Shown here: piece by piece, positions 51,500 through 60,980 of the stretch | How positions within the stretch are numbered: the stretch's first letter is position 1 | Layout: each line of letters begins with the position of its first letter | Source: Bacillus sp. ISL-7 | GTDB lineage: Bacteria > Bacillota > Bacilli > Bacillales_B > DSM-18226 | Direction: 5' to 3' | Assembly: GCF_018613065.1 (NCBI RefSeq) | Contig: NZ_JAGGQW010000056.1 | Span: forward strand, 77,421 to 141,420 | Length of the DNA: 64,000 nt | Made by a program: the position numbers and the translations under genes | The notes under the pieces: model-generated | Seen by the model: the letters and a program-made list of their open reading frames with translations, nothing else | Told to the model about the DNA's origin: nothing | The model's database searches: none

Positions 51500-53092
51500 T
51501 TAATTGACTCTCTTCGGACCGGTCCAATACATTTCTCTTAAACGAAATTTTTGCAATTTGCCGGTTGCTGTTTTTGGTAAAGCTTCTACGAATTCAACTG
51601 CCTTCGGTGCTTTAAAATGTGCTAACTCTGACCGGCAGAACTGGACGATTTCATCTTCAGTTACTTTCGCCTCAGGTTTTAACACGATAATCGCCTTTGG
51701 AACCTCGCCCCACTTTTCATCCGGGATCGCAATCACGGCAGTTTCCAAGACAGCCGGGTGCTTATAGAGGACTCCTTCAACCTCTGTAGAAGAGATATTC
51801 TCTCCACCAGAAATAATCAAATCCTTGGCACGATCACGTATTTCGATGAACCCATCTGGGTGAGTGACAGCCAAATCTCCCGTATGGAACCAGCCGTCCC
51901 TGATTGCCGCTGCAGTGGTGATTGGATCCTTGTAATAACCTGCCATGACGACGTTACCACGCGTGATGATTTCTCCTAATTCTTCTCCGTTCCAGGCCAC
52001 TTCCTCCCCATCTTGATGTACAACCTTTGTTTCGCCATTGAAAGCAAGTTCAATCCCTTGTCTTGCCTTTATCGCTGCTTGTTCATCAGCTGTCATTGCA
52101 TCAAATTCTTTTTTCCACTCACAGTAAAGGATGAAAGGAGAGGTTTCCGTTAGACCATAGACATGTATCATATTTAAACCCAGAATTTCTTGTGCTTTAT
52201 GAATCAGTGCTGCTGCAGGAGGTGCACCGGCTGTCGCCATCCGTGGGGTGGTAGTAATCTTAATTTCCTTTGCCTTTGGCTCATTGACCAGCATATTCAC
52301 GACCGTTGGCGCACCGCATAAAAGCGTGATTTTCTTCTTTTCAAATAATTCAAGTATAAGGGGCGGCTCAACTTTTCTGAGACATACATGGATACCGCCT
52401 GTAGCCGTAATCGCCCAAACACCACCCCAACCATTCGCATGAAACATCGGTAATGTATGTAGATAGACATCATCATGGTTGACACTTAAATGATACATGA
52501 AATTAGCAGCATTTAAATAATTCCCTCGATGTGTAAGCATGACTCCCTTGGGTTTTGAAGTCGTCCCGCTCGTATAATTTAAAGTTAGCAGTTGATTTTC
52601 ATTAATATCCACCTTTGGAATTGTAACCGTTTCCAAAGTATGTTGCAAAAGATCCTCATAATCGATGCCCATTAGAGAAGTATCCTGTCCCTGTACAGAT
52701 ACAATAATAATTTGTTCGAGGGAAAGATTATCGATTATTTTCTCAATCGGGCCGCAAAATTCTTCATCGACAATTAACATTTTCGCATCACTGTGACGAA
52801 TGATATACTCTAGGTCTTCCGCAGTAAGCCTGTAATTTAGCGGTACCATGACCGCGCCAAGCTGGCAGATTCCATAAAAGCACTCAAGCATATAATGCGT
52901 GTTAGGCAACATGACCGCTACATGATCACCTTGGATGATTCCTGCTTGAAGGAGAGCAGCAGAAAGCTGATCGATTCGCTTGCCAAATTCTTGATATGTA
53001 AATTCCTTTTCTCCATCGATGACGGCTGTTTTATTCGGATAATACTTCACCGCCCGGCGTTTCCAATCTAATGGGGTTAACGGGGAAAACAT
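51500..53092 (-). CDS. Long-chain acyl-CoA ligase (AMP-binding)
   Basis: 530 aa. An ANL-superfamily enzyme: P-loop-like LTLNYTSGTTSKPKGVMLTHRG, the A5 motif HVYGLTETSP, A7 GWFHTGDLAVTHPDGFIEIRDRAKD, and the C-terminal catalytic lysine region LPKTATGKLQKFRLRE. It activates a fatty acid to an acyl-adenylate and then acyl-CoA. Long-chain specificity is the usual annotation for this subfamily, but medium-chain acids are possible. Transcribed alone. Confidence 0.9.
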   Translation of the reverse strand: MFSPLTPLDWKRRAVKYYPNKTAVIDGEKEFTYQEFGKRIDQLSAALLQAGIIQGDHVAVMLPNTHYMLECFYGICQLGAVMVPLNYRLTAEDLEYIIRHSDAKMLIVDEEFCGPIEKIIDNLSLEQIIIVSVQGQDTSLMGIDYEDLLQHTLETVTIPKVDINENQLLTLNYTSGTTSKPKGVMLTHRGNYLNAANFMYHLSVNHDDVYLHTLPMFHANGWGGVWAITATGGIHVCLRKVEPPLILELFEKKKITLLCGAPTVVNMLVNEPKAKEIKITTTPRMATAGAPPAAALIHKAQEILGLNMIHVYGLTETSPFILYCEWKKEFDAMTADEQAAIKARQGIELAFNGETKVVHQDGEEVAWNGEELGEIITRGNVVMAGYYKDPITTAAAIRDGWFHTGDLAVTHPDGFIEIRDRAKDLIISGGENISSTEVEGVLYKHPAVLETAVIAIPDEKWGEVPKAIIVLKPEAKVTEDEIVQFCRSELAHFKAPKAVEFVEALPKTATGKLQKFRLREMYWTGPKRVN

Positions 53093-53383
53093 ATAACCAA
53101 CTCCTCTTTTATTAAATGAGAGTGATGGGTAATTTTTTCGCGTATTGGTCCCTTTGATGTATACATCACAATTCTATTCTTGTCCCAAAAATAGGGATTT
53201 GTCAATTGATAATTTAATTTTTCTGAATTTAACATTTAACTACCTTTATCACAAAAAAAATCGAGTAGAGACTTAGTCCCTCACTCGAATTTTGTACTTA
53301 TCATTTTTTCTTTTCACTTGAGTATTTTCTGGCTTATTTTGCATTTAGGGGTTTATATCAAACTATTATGTAAAGCAAGAGGG
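53093..53383. other. Intergenic region of 291 bases
   Basis: Contains a weak hairpin TCGAGT...ACTCGA near 53258-53288 with a T-rich flank. Nothing else is recognised. Confidence 0.4.
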
Positions 53384-53569
53384 TCAACTTTTCGACTTCT
53401 TAATTTTATAATTTTTATGGTTTACAATGGTAGTAAGTGGTTCATCCTTATCTTTCGAATAACCATATTGGACCATAACAGAATTTTCCCTAATACCAGA
53501 AACGACACCTTCATGATTTTTTCCTTCACGACTAAAGGAAATAACATCGCCAATATTTGCCGTAGCCAT
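53384..53569 (-). CDS. DUF2187 protein (YkvS family)
   Basis: 61 aa. The family pattern is clear: IGDVISFSREGKNHEGVVSGIRENSVMVQYGY, a beta-rich SH3/KOW-like core, ending in a basic tail (YKIKKSKS). Small conserved Firmicute protein of unknown function, thought to be nucleic-acid-related from its fold only. GAGGTGATG upstream acts as the RBS. Confidence 0.88.
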   Translation of the reverse strand: MATANIGDVISFSREGKNHEGVVSGIRENSVMVQYGYSKDKDEPLTTIVNHKNYKIKKSKS

Positions 53570-53687
53570 TCCATCACCTCGACTTTATATTAACCAATAA
53601 TTCCCGAAAAAATACTTTCCATCTGTAAGGAAAATGATCAGAAAAAAAAGCCCTTGAAGGGTCAAAGGCTTCGCTTTATCAGAACAA

Positions 53688-53972
53688 TTAAAGTACGATC
53701 GTACTTTTTAAAATAAGTTCATTAATATTTTTCCTAAATCCCCAAATAATGTCCGATAACATTTCTAATTCAATATCTATTTCTCTAATGTCCCAATAAT
53801 GTTCATTTTTTCGGTGGTAGGTAAACTTTCCATCAGGATATTTCATAATCGTAAGCGTTCCATTCGGACTGACTGTATTTAAAGTAAGAAAATATTTCGT
53901 CCCATCCCAATTAGCATACCTATCAAAATGATTTAGAAATCCAGTAATTTCGCTACTTCTCAAAATCATCAC
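53688..53972 (-). CDS. Hypothetical protein, 94 aa
   Basis: Compact alpha/beta composition with a central beta region (LNTVSPNGTLTIMKYPDGKFTYHRK) and a helical end. Cys-free. AAGGGGTG precedes the start. I do not recognise the family; the hairpin AGCCCTT/AAGGGCT behind it (about 53645-53680) would be its terminator. Confidence 0.55.
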   Translation of the reverse strand: MMILRSSEITGFLNHFDRYANWDGTKYFLTLNTVSPNGTLTIMKYPDGKFTYHRKNEHYWDIREIDIELEMLSDIIWGFRKNINELILKSTIVL

Positions 53973-54135
53973 CAGTCACCCCTTAACTTTTAATCGGTAA
54001 AAACGATTCGTGAAAAAGGAACGTGAGGATTTCAAAAAAATACATCCTCCATTAAGTTATTGTTTTCATTATAAAAGAAAAAAAAGTTAATTCAACGATT
54101 ATGGCAACTATCCAAACATCCTTTCGTGTAAAATG

Positions 54136-54147
54136 GTGTCAGGCACC
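54136..54147. repeat. Dispersed element GTGTCAGGCACC, half copy
   Basis: Located about 75 bases upstream of the HAD gene start, inside its likely promoter region. Confidence 0.8.
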
Positions 54148-54219
54148 AACATAAATTTGGATACACATTTTCGGGTTAAAATCTGCTATAGTAGTTTTAT
54201 GATGGAATGGAAAGGAAAT

Positions 54220-55062
54220 ATGACAAATATGAAATGTATTTCAATCGATTTAGATGGTACCTTATTAAACTCTCAGCATGAAATAAGCTTGGAGAATGTG
54301 AAGGCTTTAAACGAATTGAAGGACTCAGGCCACTGCCTTATTTTGAATACAGGTCGTGCTTACGCTGATGTCATTAAATTAAAAGCCGTTCAAAATATGG
54401 AGATTCCGATTTTTTGTATCAATGGTTCCGTTTTATATTCAGAAACAAGAGAAATGCTGTACGAGGCTACATTAACAGTTTCAACCTATAAAAGTATTTT
54501 TATGATATTAAAAGAACTCGGCGTTGGTATTTTGGTTTACACCAATTATGGCGGTTTTCCATCGACATTGCCTCCATTGCATGGGAAAAGTAAACAAGAG
54601 CTCGATATCCTTTTTCAAGAATTCAATTATGATGAAATTCTTGAAAAAGACAATCTAAAAATCTATAAACTTATTGCCTTGGTACACCCGGAGCAAATAG
54701 AAATGATAGCAGAGGTTAAAGCGGCATTAGCAGGGAAATTTGATATTTCGATCGCTTCCTCCTTTCCAAATAATGTGGAAATCACTTCAAACGAAGCACA
54801 TAAAGGAAAAGCTCTATTACGTTACCAAAAAATGTTGAATCTTTCTTTTGATGAAATAATCGCTTTTGGGGATGGCGGCAATGACCTTGCCCAGTTTGAA
54901 GTAGCTACCACTTCAGTTGCCATGGGAAATGCCCCTGTCAATGTTCAGCAAAAAGCCGATATCATCACAAAGACTAATGACGAAGATGGTTTTGCCTATG
55001 CTGTTCGAGAGCTTTTACAATTATTGAACACAGAAGAGCAACCATCTATAATTAAAAACTAA
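54220..55062 (+). CDS. Cof-type HAD-superfamily hydrolase
   Basis: 280 aa as drawn from an ATG at 54220; an ATG at 54229 is an equal alternative (GGAAAGG upstream). Motif I is SIDLDGTLLNSQ, motif II is ILNTGRAY, motif IV is IAFGDGGNDLAQFEVA. Same family as the gene at 22172, with a C2 cap in the middle. Broad sugar-phosphate or cofactor phosphatase activity is likely. A single-gene unit with its own terminator. Confidence 0.88.
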   Translation: MTNMKCISIDLDGTLLNSQHEISLENVKALNELKDSGHCLILNTGRAYADVIKLKAVQNMEIPIFCINGSVLYSETREMLYEATLTVSTYKSIFMILKELGVGILVYTNYGGFPSTLPPLHGKSKQELDILFQEFNYDEILEKDNLKIYKLIALVHPEQIEMIAEVKAALAGKFDISIASSFPNNVEITSNEAHKGKALLRYQKMLNLSFDEIIAFGDGGNDLAQFEVATTSVAMGNAPVNVQQKADIITKTNDEDGFAYAVRELLQLLNTEEQPSIIKN

Positions 55063-55076
55063 AATTTTTCTGCTTA

Positions 55077-55114
55077 AACAACTGCGTCACCTCAAAATGG
55101 GGGACGCAGTTGTT
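55077..55114 (+). terminator. Terminator of the HAD gene
   Basis: Perfect stem AACAACTGCGTC/GACGCAGTTGTT. Confidence 0.9.
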
Positions 55115-55203
55115 TGTCGTTTAATTTTTATATAGTCTGTAAGGCACGTCCAGTCATTTAATACCAAGGACTGCATACCCTTCTTACTAAAGGGGGGATT
55201 TTC

Positions 55204-55695
55204 ATTAACAGAGAATTTTCGAATAAAACGTCTTCCAAATCTTCCGTTGTTTTTGGAATCATTTTTGGTGTTATAGGGATAGGATTCATGTTTCTCAATA
55301 TTTGGATCGGTTCGTTTATCTTTGTGATTGGAGTTGTTATTTTTTTGTGGATGCGATATTTTGGCAACGACACCACCGTTTCCTGTCGTGAAAAAGGGTT
55401 CACTGTCACAATCATTAATAAGCGAAAAGGAATCTTTGTAAACGACTACGCCTGGGAGCAAGTTACCGAAACCCACTATTACGAAAGAGAATCTGCAGGT
55501 GAAAATAACACAACAACACGTTATTTTCAGGTAAAAACCGAAAATGGTGCCGCCTTTAATGTATATGAAATGAAGAATTTTCATGAATTAATAGAAATAT
55601 TCAATCAAAATACTGTCCACTTGCCTTACTTTTGGGAAAAGCCAACAGGAATCTTAAAAACACGTTATCAAAAACAAACCCGAGTTACTTCTTAA
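55204..55695 (+). CDS. Small membrane-anchored protein, 163 aa, with probable ATT start
   Basis: The first ATG (55288) would cut into the middle of a hydrophobic segment. The frame is open upstream, and an ATT at 55204 lies five bases behind AAAGGGGGG, giving an N-terminal polar stretch (NREFSNKTSSKSS) and two full helices (VVFGIIFGVIGIGFMFL; IWIGSFIFVIGVVIFLWM). The C-terminal domain (TVTIINKRKGIFVNDYAWEQV) is soluble beta-rich. ATT is a rare but known start (infC). Function unknown. Confidence 0.6.
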   Translation: MNREFSNKTSSKSSVVFGIIFGVIGIGFMFLNIWIGSFIFVIGVVIFLWMRYFGNDTTVSCREKGFTVTIINKRKGIFVNDYAWEQVTETHYYERESAGENNTTTRYFQVKTENGAAFNVYEMKNFHELIEIFNQNTVHLPYFWEKPTGILKTRYQKQTRVTS

Positions 55696-55845
55696 CTTAT
55701 TGACCCTTCCCCTTAAATATTCATCCAATATGAGCTTATAAAGGAATTTTAGTTAGTAATTTTCTATCAATTTAAATAAATTAGGGATTGGAAGGAATGT
55801 ATGCTATACTTTGTTTACCATTTACTTTACGTTTTCATAAGACCG

Positions 55846-55873
55846 CCCTACTCAACTGCAGAGTAGGGTTTTT
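55846..55873 (+). terminator. Orphan terminator-like hairpin
   Basis: Perfect stem CCCTACTC/GAGTAGGG followed by TTTTTTA. It may mark the end of a short untranslated transcript starting within 55700-55840; no promoter could be fixed. Confidence 0.65.
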
Positions 55874-55900
55874 TATTTGCTTCGATTTTTACCAACAAAA

Positions 55901-55926
55901 AAAGACTCCCATAAAGAGAGTCTTTT
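55901..55926 (-). terminator. Terminator of the cold-shock gene
   Basis: Stem AAAGACTC/GAGTCTTT with T-run on the minus strand. Confidence 0.85.
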
Positions 55927-55942
55927 TATATTTTGGTTCTTA

Positions 55943-56143
55943 TTATGCTTTACGAACGTTAGTAGCTTGGGGTCCACGTTGACCTTGTTCTACTTCAAAT
56001 GTTACAGCTTGACCTTCGTCTAAAGATTTGAAACCTTCGCTTTGGATAGCTGAGAAGTGTACGAATACATCGTCCCCTGCTTCGCGTTCGATGAATCCGA
56101 ATCCTTTTTCTGCATTAAACCATTTCACTTTACCTTGTTCCAT
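55943..56143 (-). CDS. Cold-shock protein (CspA family)
   Basis: 66 aa from an ATG at 56143 (GAGGAGG upstream). It is a single OB-fold with RNP1 KGFGFIE and RNP2 VFVHFSAI; the start [17 protein letters not shown] is typical of Bacillus CspB/CspD. It is an RNA chaperone that melts mRNA structure at low temperature. The long upstream region (56144-56332) probably holds the leader with cold-shock regulation. The paralogue type (B, C or D) cannot be assigned. Confidence 0.95.
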   Translation of the reverse strand: MEQGKVKWFNAEKGFGFIEREAGDDVFVHFSAIQSEGFKSLDEGQAVTFEVEQGQRGPQATNVRKA

Positions 56144-56332
56144 TTGTTGTTTCCTCCTCGTGTGCTGTGCACACATTGTGTTACTATCCTTGCTCAGATC
56201 TTCAAGACAGAAAGTTTAGCACTTATTATCCTACCGACTAACAAAAATAATTCTTCCTTACTATAACAGAGATTGGTAAGGAATGCAAATAGGTATTTAG
56301 GATTAATTTTATTTTTTGATGTTTTTACAATG

Positions 56333-57712
56333 CTATAAGGCATTTTCAGTCTTATTCTTTACGCGGTGTGCGGAGAATTTCTGCACATTGACAAAAATCC
56401 CTGTTATTAAGATGGTAACCAAAACAGGCAGCAGCCAGCCGAGCCCATTGTTATAAAAAGGCAATACTCGATCATAAAACGCAATAATCTGCGCTAGCCA
56501 CCCAAAATATTCGATTCCAACCAGATCACAGAATGTTTTAAGCCCATCGATAATACTAATCATAAAGGTGACTGAAATGGCTGTTACATAAACAATCCGT
56601 GAATGGTTAAACAGCTTGGACAAAAAAGTCAGCAGCATTAAGGCAATCGACAATGGATATAAAAACATTAATACAGGTATGGAAAAATTAATGATATTCG
56701 CTAAACCGAAGTTTGCGATAACAAACGAAACGAGCGAAAAGAAAAGCACCCACATTTTGTAACTGATTTTCGGTACTAGTGTATGAAAGTATTCGCCGCA
56801 AGCTGTCATCAAGCCGATGCTCGTTGTTAGACAAGCGAGTATGATAATAACCGACAACATAACCGTACCAAATGTGCCAAAATAATAGGAAGATGCCTTC
56901 CCCAGAACAGGACCTCCAGTATCAAAAAGGCCGAATACGCTCGTGCTTGACGCCCCTAAATAAGCAACGCCAACGTAGATGATTCCAAGAAAAATGGTCG
57001 CGATCAGTCCAGACTTAGCTGATGCTATAAGGATACCTCGTGTAGACGTTACACCCATCGAACGAATTGAATTGATAACGATGATCCCAAATACAAGCGA
57101 TGCAAGTGCATCCATTGTGTTATAACCTTCCATAAATCCTTTCATGAACGCCCCGCTTGCATATGTTGCTTGTGGTGCCTCAATTGAACCTATTGGCTTG
57201 ACAATAACCATTACTAATAAGATAAAAATTAGAATGATAATAGCAGGAGATAAGATTTTCCCCACACGGTCCACAAGCTTTGCTGGGTTTAATGAAAACC
57301 ACAAGGTCACAATAAAAAACAAACCAGAGAATACAAATAATCCAATTTGACCAAAACTTTCACTTACAAACGGTGCGATCCCAATATCATAGGCTACTGC
57401 GCCCGTCCTAGGTGCGGCAAAAAATGGCCCAATTGTCAAATAAAGAAGCGATGTAAAAATAACCCCATAGAGCGGGTGGACCCTGCTTGCCAGTTCCTCT
57501 AAGTTCTTGCTCCCCGAGAACCCCATCGCCAGGATTCCAAGAAACGGCAGCCCAATTCCGGTAATTAAAAAGCCTGTCACCGCCATCCACACGTTGGATC
57601 CTGCATTTTGACCAAGTGCTGCTGGAAAAATTAAATTCCCTGCCCCAAAAAACAAGGCAAACAACATTACTCCTATAACGAAATACCTTGAAAATGGTAA
57701 TTTATTTTGCAT
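56333..57712 (-). CDS. brnQ: Branched-chain amino acid transporter BrnQ
   Basis: 459 aa from an ATG at 57712 with GGTGGGAG eight bases upstream. LIVCS-family Na+ symporter: FALFFGAGNLIFPAALG is the family signature in helix 1, with about twelve helices in all. It imports Leu, Ile and Val. In Bacillus such genes are under CodY or T-box control; no T-box is visible and only a faulty CodY-like site was found upstream (see rejected). Confidence 0.93.
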   Translation of the reverse strand: MQNKLPFSRYFVIGVMLFALFFGAGNLIFPAALGQNAGSNVWMAVTGFLITGIGLPFLGILAMGFSGSKNLEELASRVHPLYGVIFTSLLYLTIGPFFAAPRTGAVAYDIGIAPFVSESFGQIGLFVFSGLFFIVTLWFSLNPAKLVDRVGKILSPAIIILIFILLVMVIVKPIGSIEAPQATYASGAFMKGFMEGYNTMDALASLVFGIIVINSIRSMGVTSTRGILIASAKSGLIATIFLGIIYVGVAYLGASSTSVFGLFDTGGPVLGKASSYYFGTFGTVMLSVIIILACLTTSIGLMTACGEYFHTLVPKISYKMWVLFFSLVSFVIANFGLANIINFSIPVLMFLYPLSIALMLLTFLSKLFNHSRIVYVTAISVTFMISIIDGLKTFCDLVGIEYFGWLAQIIAFYDRVLPFYNNGLGWLLPVLVTILITGIFVNVQKFSAHRVKNKTENAL

Positions 57713-57980
57713 ATTAGCTACTCCCACCTAGATGTTCTCTTCCTAATTAATTGATTCTAAAAAAATCTATATAATGATATATTCCGAGAATAATATTACT
57801 ATCCTCTCGAGATAAATTCAACCTATTTTTGTGATTAGTTAGATAATTTCGAAAGGAGAAATGTTTATTTTTCTACCTATTTTATAAGATTTTGGTAAAT
57901 AGTTGTGAAAATCATATATTTCATTTTTCTCATCAATACTTTTCCAGAAAAATAATTACCATAAAATTCCCGTCAAATGA
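57713..57980. other. Intergenic region upstream of brnQ
   Basis: AT-rich with no gene, T-box leader or convincing operator. The hairpin at 57982-58015 belongs to the BsuPI lipoprotein gene. Confidence 0.4.
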
Positions 57981-58017
57981 ACGGCCTTTGTCTGATTTCA
58001 GTCAGCAAAGGCCTTTT
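57981..58017 (-). terminator. Terminator of the BsuPI lipoprotein gene
   Basis: Stem CGGCCTTTGTCTGA/TCAGCAAAGGCCTT (one mismatch). Confidence 0.85.
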
Positions 58018-58033
58018 AGCTTTTTTAATTAAT

Positions 58034-58723
58034 TTATTCCTTTCCCAAGATAAACTTTTGGATCAGCTTTTGCCCAGTTTCATTTTCCTTGTAAAAAAAT
58101 GAAACCTGTTCACCTTCCTTTATAGATGATAATTGCTTTATGGCATCCTCTGTTAACTGGAAGGCTACCTTCTTACCCTCTATATCGATTTCAATCATAT
58201 GGGGATCCATTTGGCCAACCAGCACACCGGTTCCTTTGCTAAACGAATTTTTTATGATTAAGTCTGTCACTACTTTAGCTTCCTCTTCTTTTGCTGTTAA
58301 GAACACTTCGATTCTATATTGGCCATTGGGAAGATCTGAAATGGTAAATTCATTTGTGATTTCTTGATTATTTGCTAACTCTACTTCCTTTATGGCTTGC
58401 GTTGACATGACTTCCTTGGAGTATTGTTTGACTTTTTTCCCTTTTAAGTCGTAAACAATGTAATCAGCTTCTAAGCCACTAGTAAATGTAAGTTTCTGTG
58501 GTTTGTCTGATAGATTTTTAACCTTGTATTTGATAATCATCTTATCATTCACTGCTTTTGTTTCAATCGTTGCGTGAAATTTAGCTACAATCTCATTCTG
58601 CTTTGGAAGCTCTATCTTAGTACCTTCGGCGCTCCCCTTTGTAGTAGCACCTGTTCCACATCCTGCTAAAAGGACAATCATTAATGCTGAACTTATAATA
58701 AAAAACAATTTATTGTTTCGCAA
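58034..58723 (-). CDS. Lipoprotein with BsuPI (intracellular proteinase inhibitor) domain
   Basis: 229 aa from a TTG at 58723 (GGGGAG upstream). The N terminus is a lipoprotein signal peptide (KLFFIISSALMIVLLAGCG; lipobox LLAGC, lipid on Cys). Residues 55-160 form the BsuPI domain: YKVKNLSDKPQKLTFTSGL, then YDLKGKKVKQYSKE and FTISDLPNGQYRIEVFL. The C-terminal 60 residues are a separate beta-rich region. Despite the name, inhibition is not shown for most members; a secreted or membrane-linked role is all that can be said. Confidence 0.82.
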   Translation of the reverse strand: MRNNKLFFIISSALMIVLLAGCGTGATTKGSAEGTKIELPKQNEIVAKFHATIETKAVNDKMIIKYKVKNLSDKPQKLTFTSGLEADYIVYDLKGKKVKQYSKEVMSTQAIKEVELANNQEITNEFTISDLPNGQYRIEVFLTAKEEEAKVVTDLIIKNSFSKGTGVLVGQMDPHMIEIDIEGKKVAFQLTEDAIKQLSSIKEGEQVSFFYKENETGQKLIQKFILGKE

Positions 58724-58849
58724 TTCTTTTCTCCCCTTTTCCAAAAAGGCAATTTATTGGTCTCAGCCATATAGTCGCCGAAAAGAGGAACAAAGTTACA
58801 TGATTACTAAATAAATTGTTGCACACTATTTTCATCCCTACAAAAAATT

Positions 58850-58886
58850 GCCGTATATATAGGAAACTCCCTATTTATACGGCAAT
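58850..58886 (-). terminator. Terminator of the HAD-IA gene
   Basis: Stem ATTGCCGTATA/TATACGGCAAT, with inner TAGGAAACTCCCTA. Confidence 0.85.
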
Positions 58887-58907
58887 CTTTCAACTAGTTT
58901 GTTTTTT

Positions 58908-59699
58908 CTATTTTGTCTTTAATTCCTCTAATAATGGAAAAAGTTCTTCCAAATGGGTAATCTCATAAGTAGGGATAACTTCATTTCTGGCTTTGTCATG
59001 ACGGTTAATCCAAACCGTTTTGATTCCTGCCCGATTGGCTCCTAGAATATCTGTCATTAAATTATCCCCCACCATAAGGACCTCATCCTTTTGAACCGAC
59101 ATAAGCGAGAGTGCGTGTTCAAAAATGGTCGGATCAGGCTTCCCTCTGCCGAAATCCCCTGAAATAACAATTTGATCAAAATATGGAACCAATTCAGGTG
59201 TTATCGTTAGTTTTGTTTTTTGAAGATCGGGTGAACCATTTGTTAACAGCAGCAACTGGTAATTCTCTTTTAACGTATCAAGAATTTTAAATGATTCCTC
59301 ATAGACAAACGGCAGGTTTCTACGCTCTTGTGGGAACCGTTCCGCTAACTCGAATCCAAAATCCGTGTCATCCACGCCCAATGATTTCAAACCAGCTGTC
59401 CAAGCGTCCTTTCGATAGGTAGGAACCATTTCCTTCATCTTTTTAAAATCATCCTGATCATCTAAAAAATTACCCCATAACCCTTCAAATGGATTAATCC
59501 CAATCATTTGCGTAAAAGGGTAAAATTCATAGGAAGCATAAATGTTTCTTGCTGCTTCTCGAACGGCCTCTTCTAGTTGGTCCGCATCGACCCCATACCG
59601 TTCCTCAGCTACTTTACACGTAGCAGCAAAAGCCTCCTTCACACTTTTTTGATCCCAAAGCAGTGTATCATCTAAATCAAAAAAAATCGCTTTAATCAT
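58908..59699 (-). CDS. HAD-IA family hydrolase (YjjG/pyrimidine-nucleotidase-like)
   Basis: 263 aa. Motif [14 protein letters not shown], motif [18 protein letters not shown], motif III with Lys in [14 protein letters not shown] and motif [22 protein letters not shown] helical C1 cap follows motif I. YjjG-type HADs act on nucleoside monophosphates. GGGGAAGG precedes the start. The substrate is not proven. Confidence 0.88.
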   Translation of the reverse strand: MIKAIFFDLDDTLLWDQKSVKEAFAATCKVAEERYGVDADQLEEAVREAARNIYASYEFYPFTQMIGINPFEGLWGNFLDDQDDFKKMKEMVPTYRKDAWTAGLKSLGVDDTDFGFELAERFPQERRNLPFVYEESFKILDTLKENYQLLLLTNGSPDLQKTKLTITPELVPYFDQIVISGDFGRGKPDPTIFEHALSLMSVQKDEVLMVGDNLMTDILGANRAGIKTVWINRHDKARNEVIPTYEITHLEELFPLLEELKTK

Positions 59700-59837
59700 C
59701 GTAACCTTCCCCTTGTATAAAAGATATTTTTACTAGTTTACCATTTTAATAATTGAAAATATATAATTGTTAATTTTTTATTCATTTTTTAGGGAAGGGA
59801 ACCGATAATCGAGTGTTACAAGCATCAAGATATTTTC

Positions 59838-60230
59838 TTAGGAAGATACGGTTAACACATTGTTTTTGGATCCAATATCATGAAGCGCCGGGTCGACTGT
59901 TACATTATTTCCCACAGCCATTTAATCCGCATTGGGATCCTTCGAGACAATGATGACCCCATTCTTGACAACCGTTTGGCTGCCGATGACCGCATTTTCA
60001 ATCCAGGCGTTCTCTTCAATAATGGTATTTGGCAAGATGACTGTGTTTTTAATTCGCGCCCCCTTTCCGATCTTCACACCGCTATACACAACGGACTTTT
60101 CGATCGTACCATAAATTTCACAGCCTTCATTCAGTAAACATTGGTGAACCTTAGCCGATTCATCCACAAATAACGGGGGCAGGTTTATACTGCTCAATAA
60201 ATTCGATATTTTAAAAACAGCATGTGACGT
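59838..60230 (-). pseudogene. Remnant of glucose-1-phosphate adenylyltransferase (glgC)
   Basis: The minus frame 60197-59922 has hexapeptide-like VHQCLLNEGCEIYGTIEKSV, VVYSGVKIGKGARIKNTVIL and PNTIIEENAWIENAVIGS, the C-terminal left-handed helix of GlgC/GlgD. A TAA at 59922-59924 interrupts, and the same frame continues MAVGNNVTVDPAL to a stop at 59838. The N-terminal nucleotidyltransferase domain is absent. No other glycogen genes are near. Confidence 0.7.
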
Positions 60231-60402
60231 CCCTTACTTCCTATACTTTTATTATCTCCGTTTTCTTCCATTTTCCCGTTTAACCTGTTACAGCTTTGTG
60301 AAAATGCCCTGCTTTTTTATCGACACTAAAAGTGACGCAAACTCTGTATTTGTCTCGAATTGTCGTAAATTCAAACAATGAAAATATGACCAATCTATAA
60401 AA

Positions 60403-60453
60403 AAAACTGCCATTTCTCGACGATTCATGATCTCATCGGGGGGTGGCAGTTTT
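60403..60453 (-). terminator. Terminator that also encodes the end of the DUF438 gene
   Basis: Stem AAAACTGCCA/TGGCAGTTTT. The right arm encodes the last residues (IKTATPR) of the reading frame at 60433. Confidence 0.8.
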
Positions 60454-60714
60454 TATATATCCTTGAAAAATGGCTGAATGCTGCTTGTAGATATGCTTAA
60501 GTTCAGCAGCAGAAATACTTCCTTCTTCGACAAAATCATGTTGTAACTGGGGTATTTCATCGACGGTTATTTTCCCGATAAACGCATCAAAATGAGCTTT
60601 GACCTCATCAAGATTTCGTCCATTATGAAGATCCATAAAAAGTTGTTTTAGTATATCTACACGTTCAGTATTTTCACTAGTTAATTGTTCACGGTTATTA
60701 ATGATTTCACTCAT
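60433..60714 (-). CDS. Truncated DUF438 protein (N-terminal domain only)
   Basis: 93 aa. It resembles the first domain of DUF438 proteins (DILKQLFMDLHNGRNLDEVKAHF, then VEEGSISAAELKHIYKQHSAIFQG). These normally continue into a hemerythrin and PAS domain of about 300 further residues. Here the frame ends in the terminator hairpin. A 3' deletion has probably joined the gene to foreign terminator DNA. An RBS (AAGGAG) precedes the ATG, so the stub may still be expressed. Confidence 0.7.
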   Translation of the reverse strand: MSEIINNREQLTSENTERVDILKQLFMDLHNGRNLDEVKAHFDAFIGKITVDEIPQLQHDFVEEGSISAAELKHIYKQHSAIFQGYIKTATPR

Positions 60715-60862
60715 ATCAGGATTCTCCTTTGCTATTTCAAACTCATTAATAACTTAACACTTCCTAAACTGATTGTTTGTGATTAACATCATTAGTAACA
60801 AGGTAATTGTGAAAACTTTAAGGACGAACTTTTTGACAGCCTATTAATTTCATGTTATATTT

Positions 60863-60880
60863 ATCTCGAATTAGAGATAA
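60863..60880. promoter_or_regulatory. MhqR-type operator
   Basis: TATCTCGAATTAGAGATA, an inverted repeat with the arms TATCT/AGATA, matches the known MhqR box (ATCTcgAATtcgAGAT) with one deviation. It lies about 100 bases upstream of the MhqO-like gene start. MhqR is the quinone-sensing MarR/DUF24-type repressor of Bacillus. Confidence 0.8.
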
Positions 60881-60980
60881 TCAGTTTAAGGATAATATTC
60901 AAATTGGTTTAGAAGATACTTATTAAATAAGTCTATTGAAAATAAATAATCAAAATAGAGGATAAATTGGAGGATTCAAA

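Noticed and set aside
57920..57960. CodY box upstream of brnQ (CTTTTCCAGAAAAAT)
   Set aside because: One base too long in the centre and poor flanks compared with AATTTTCWGAAAATT.
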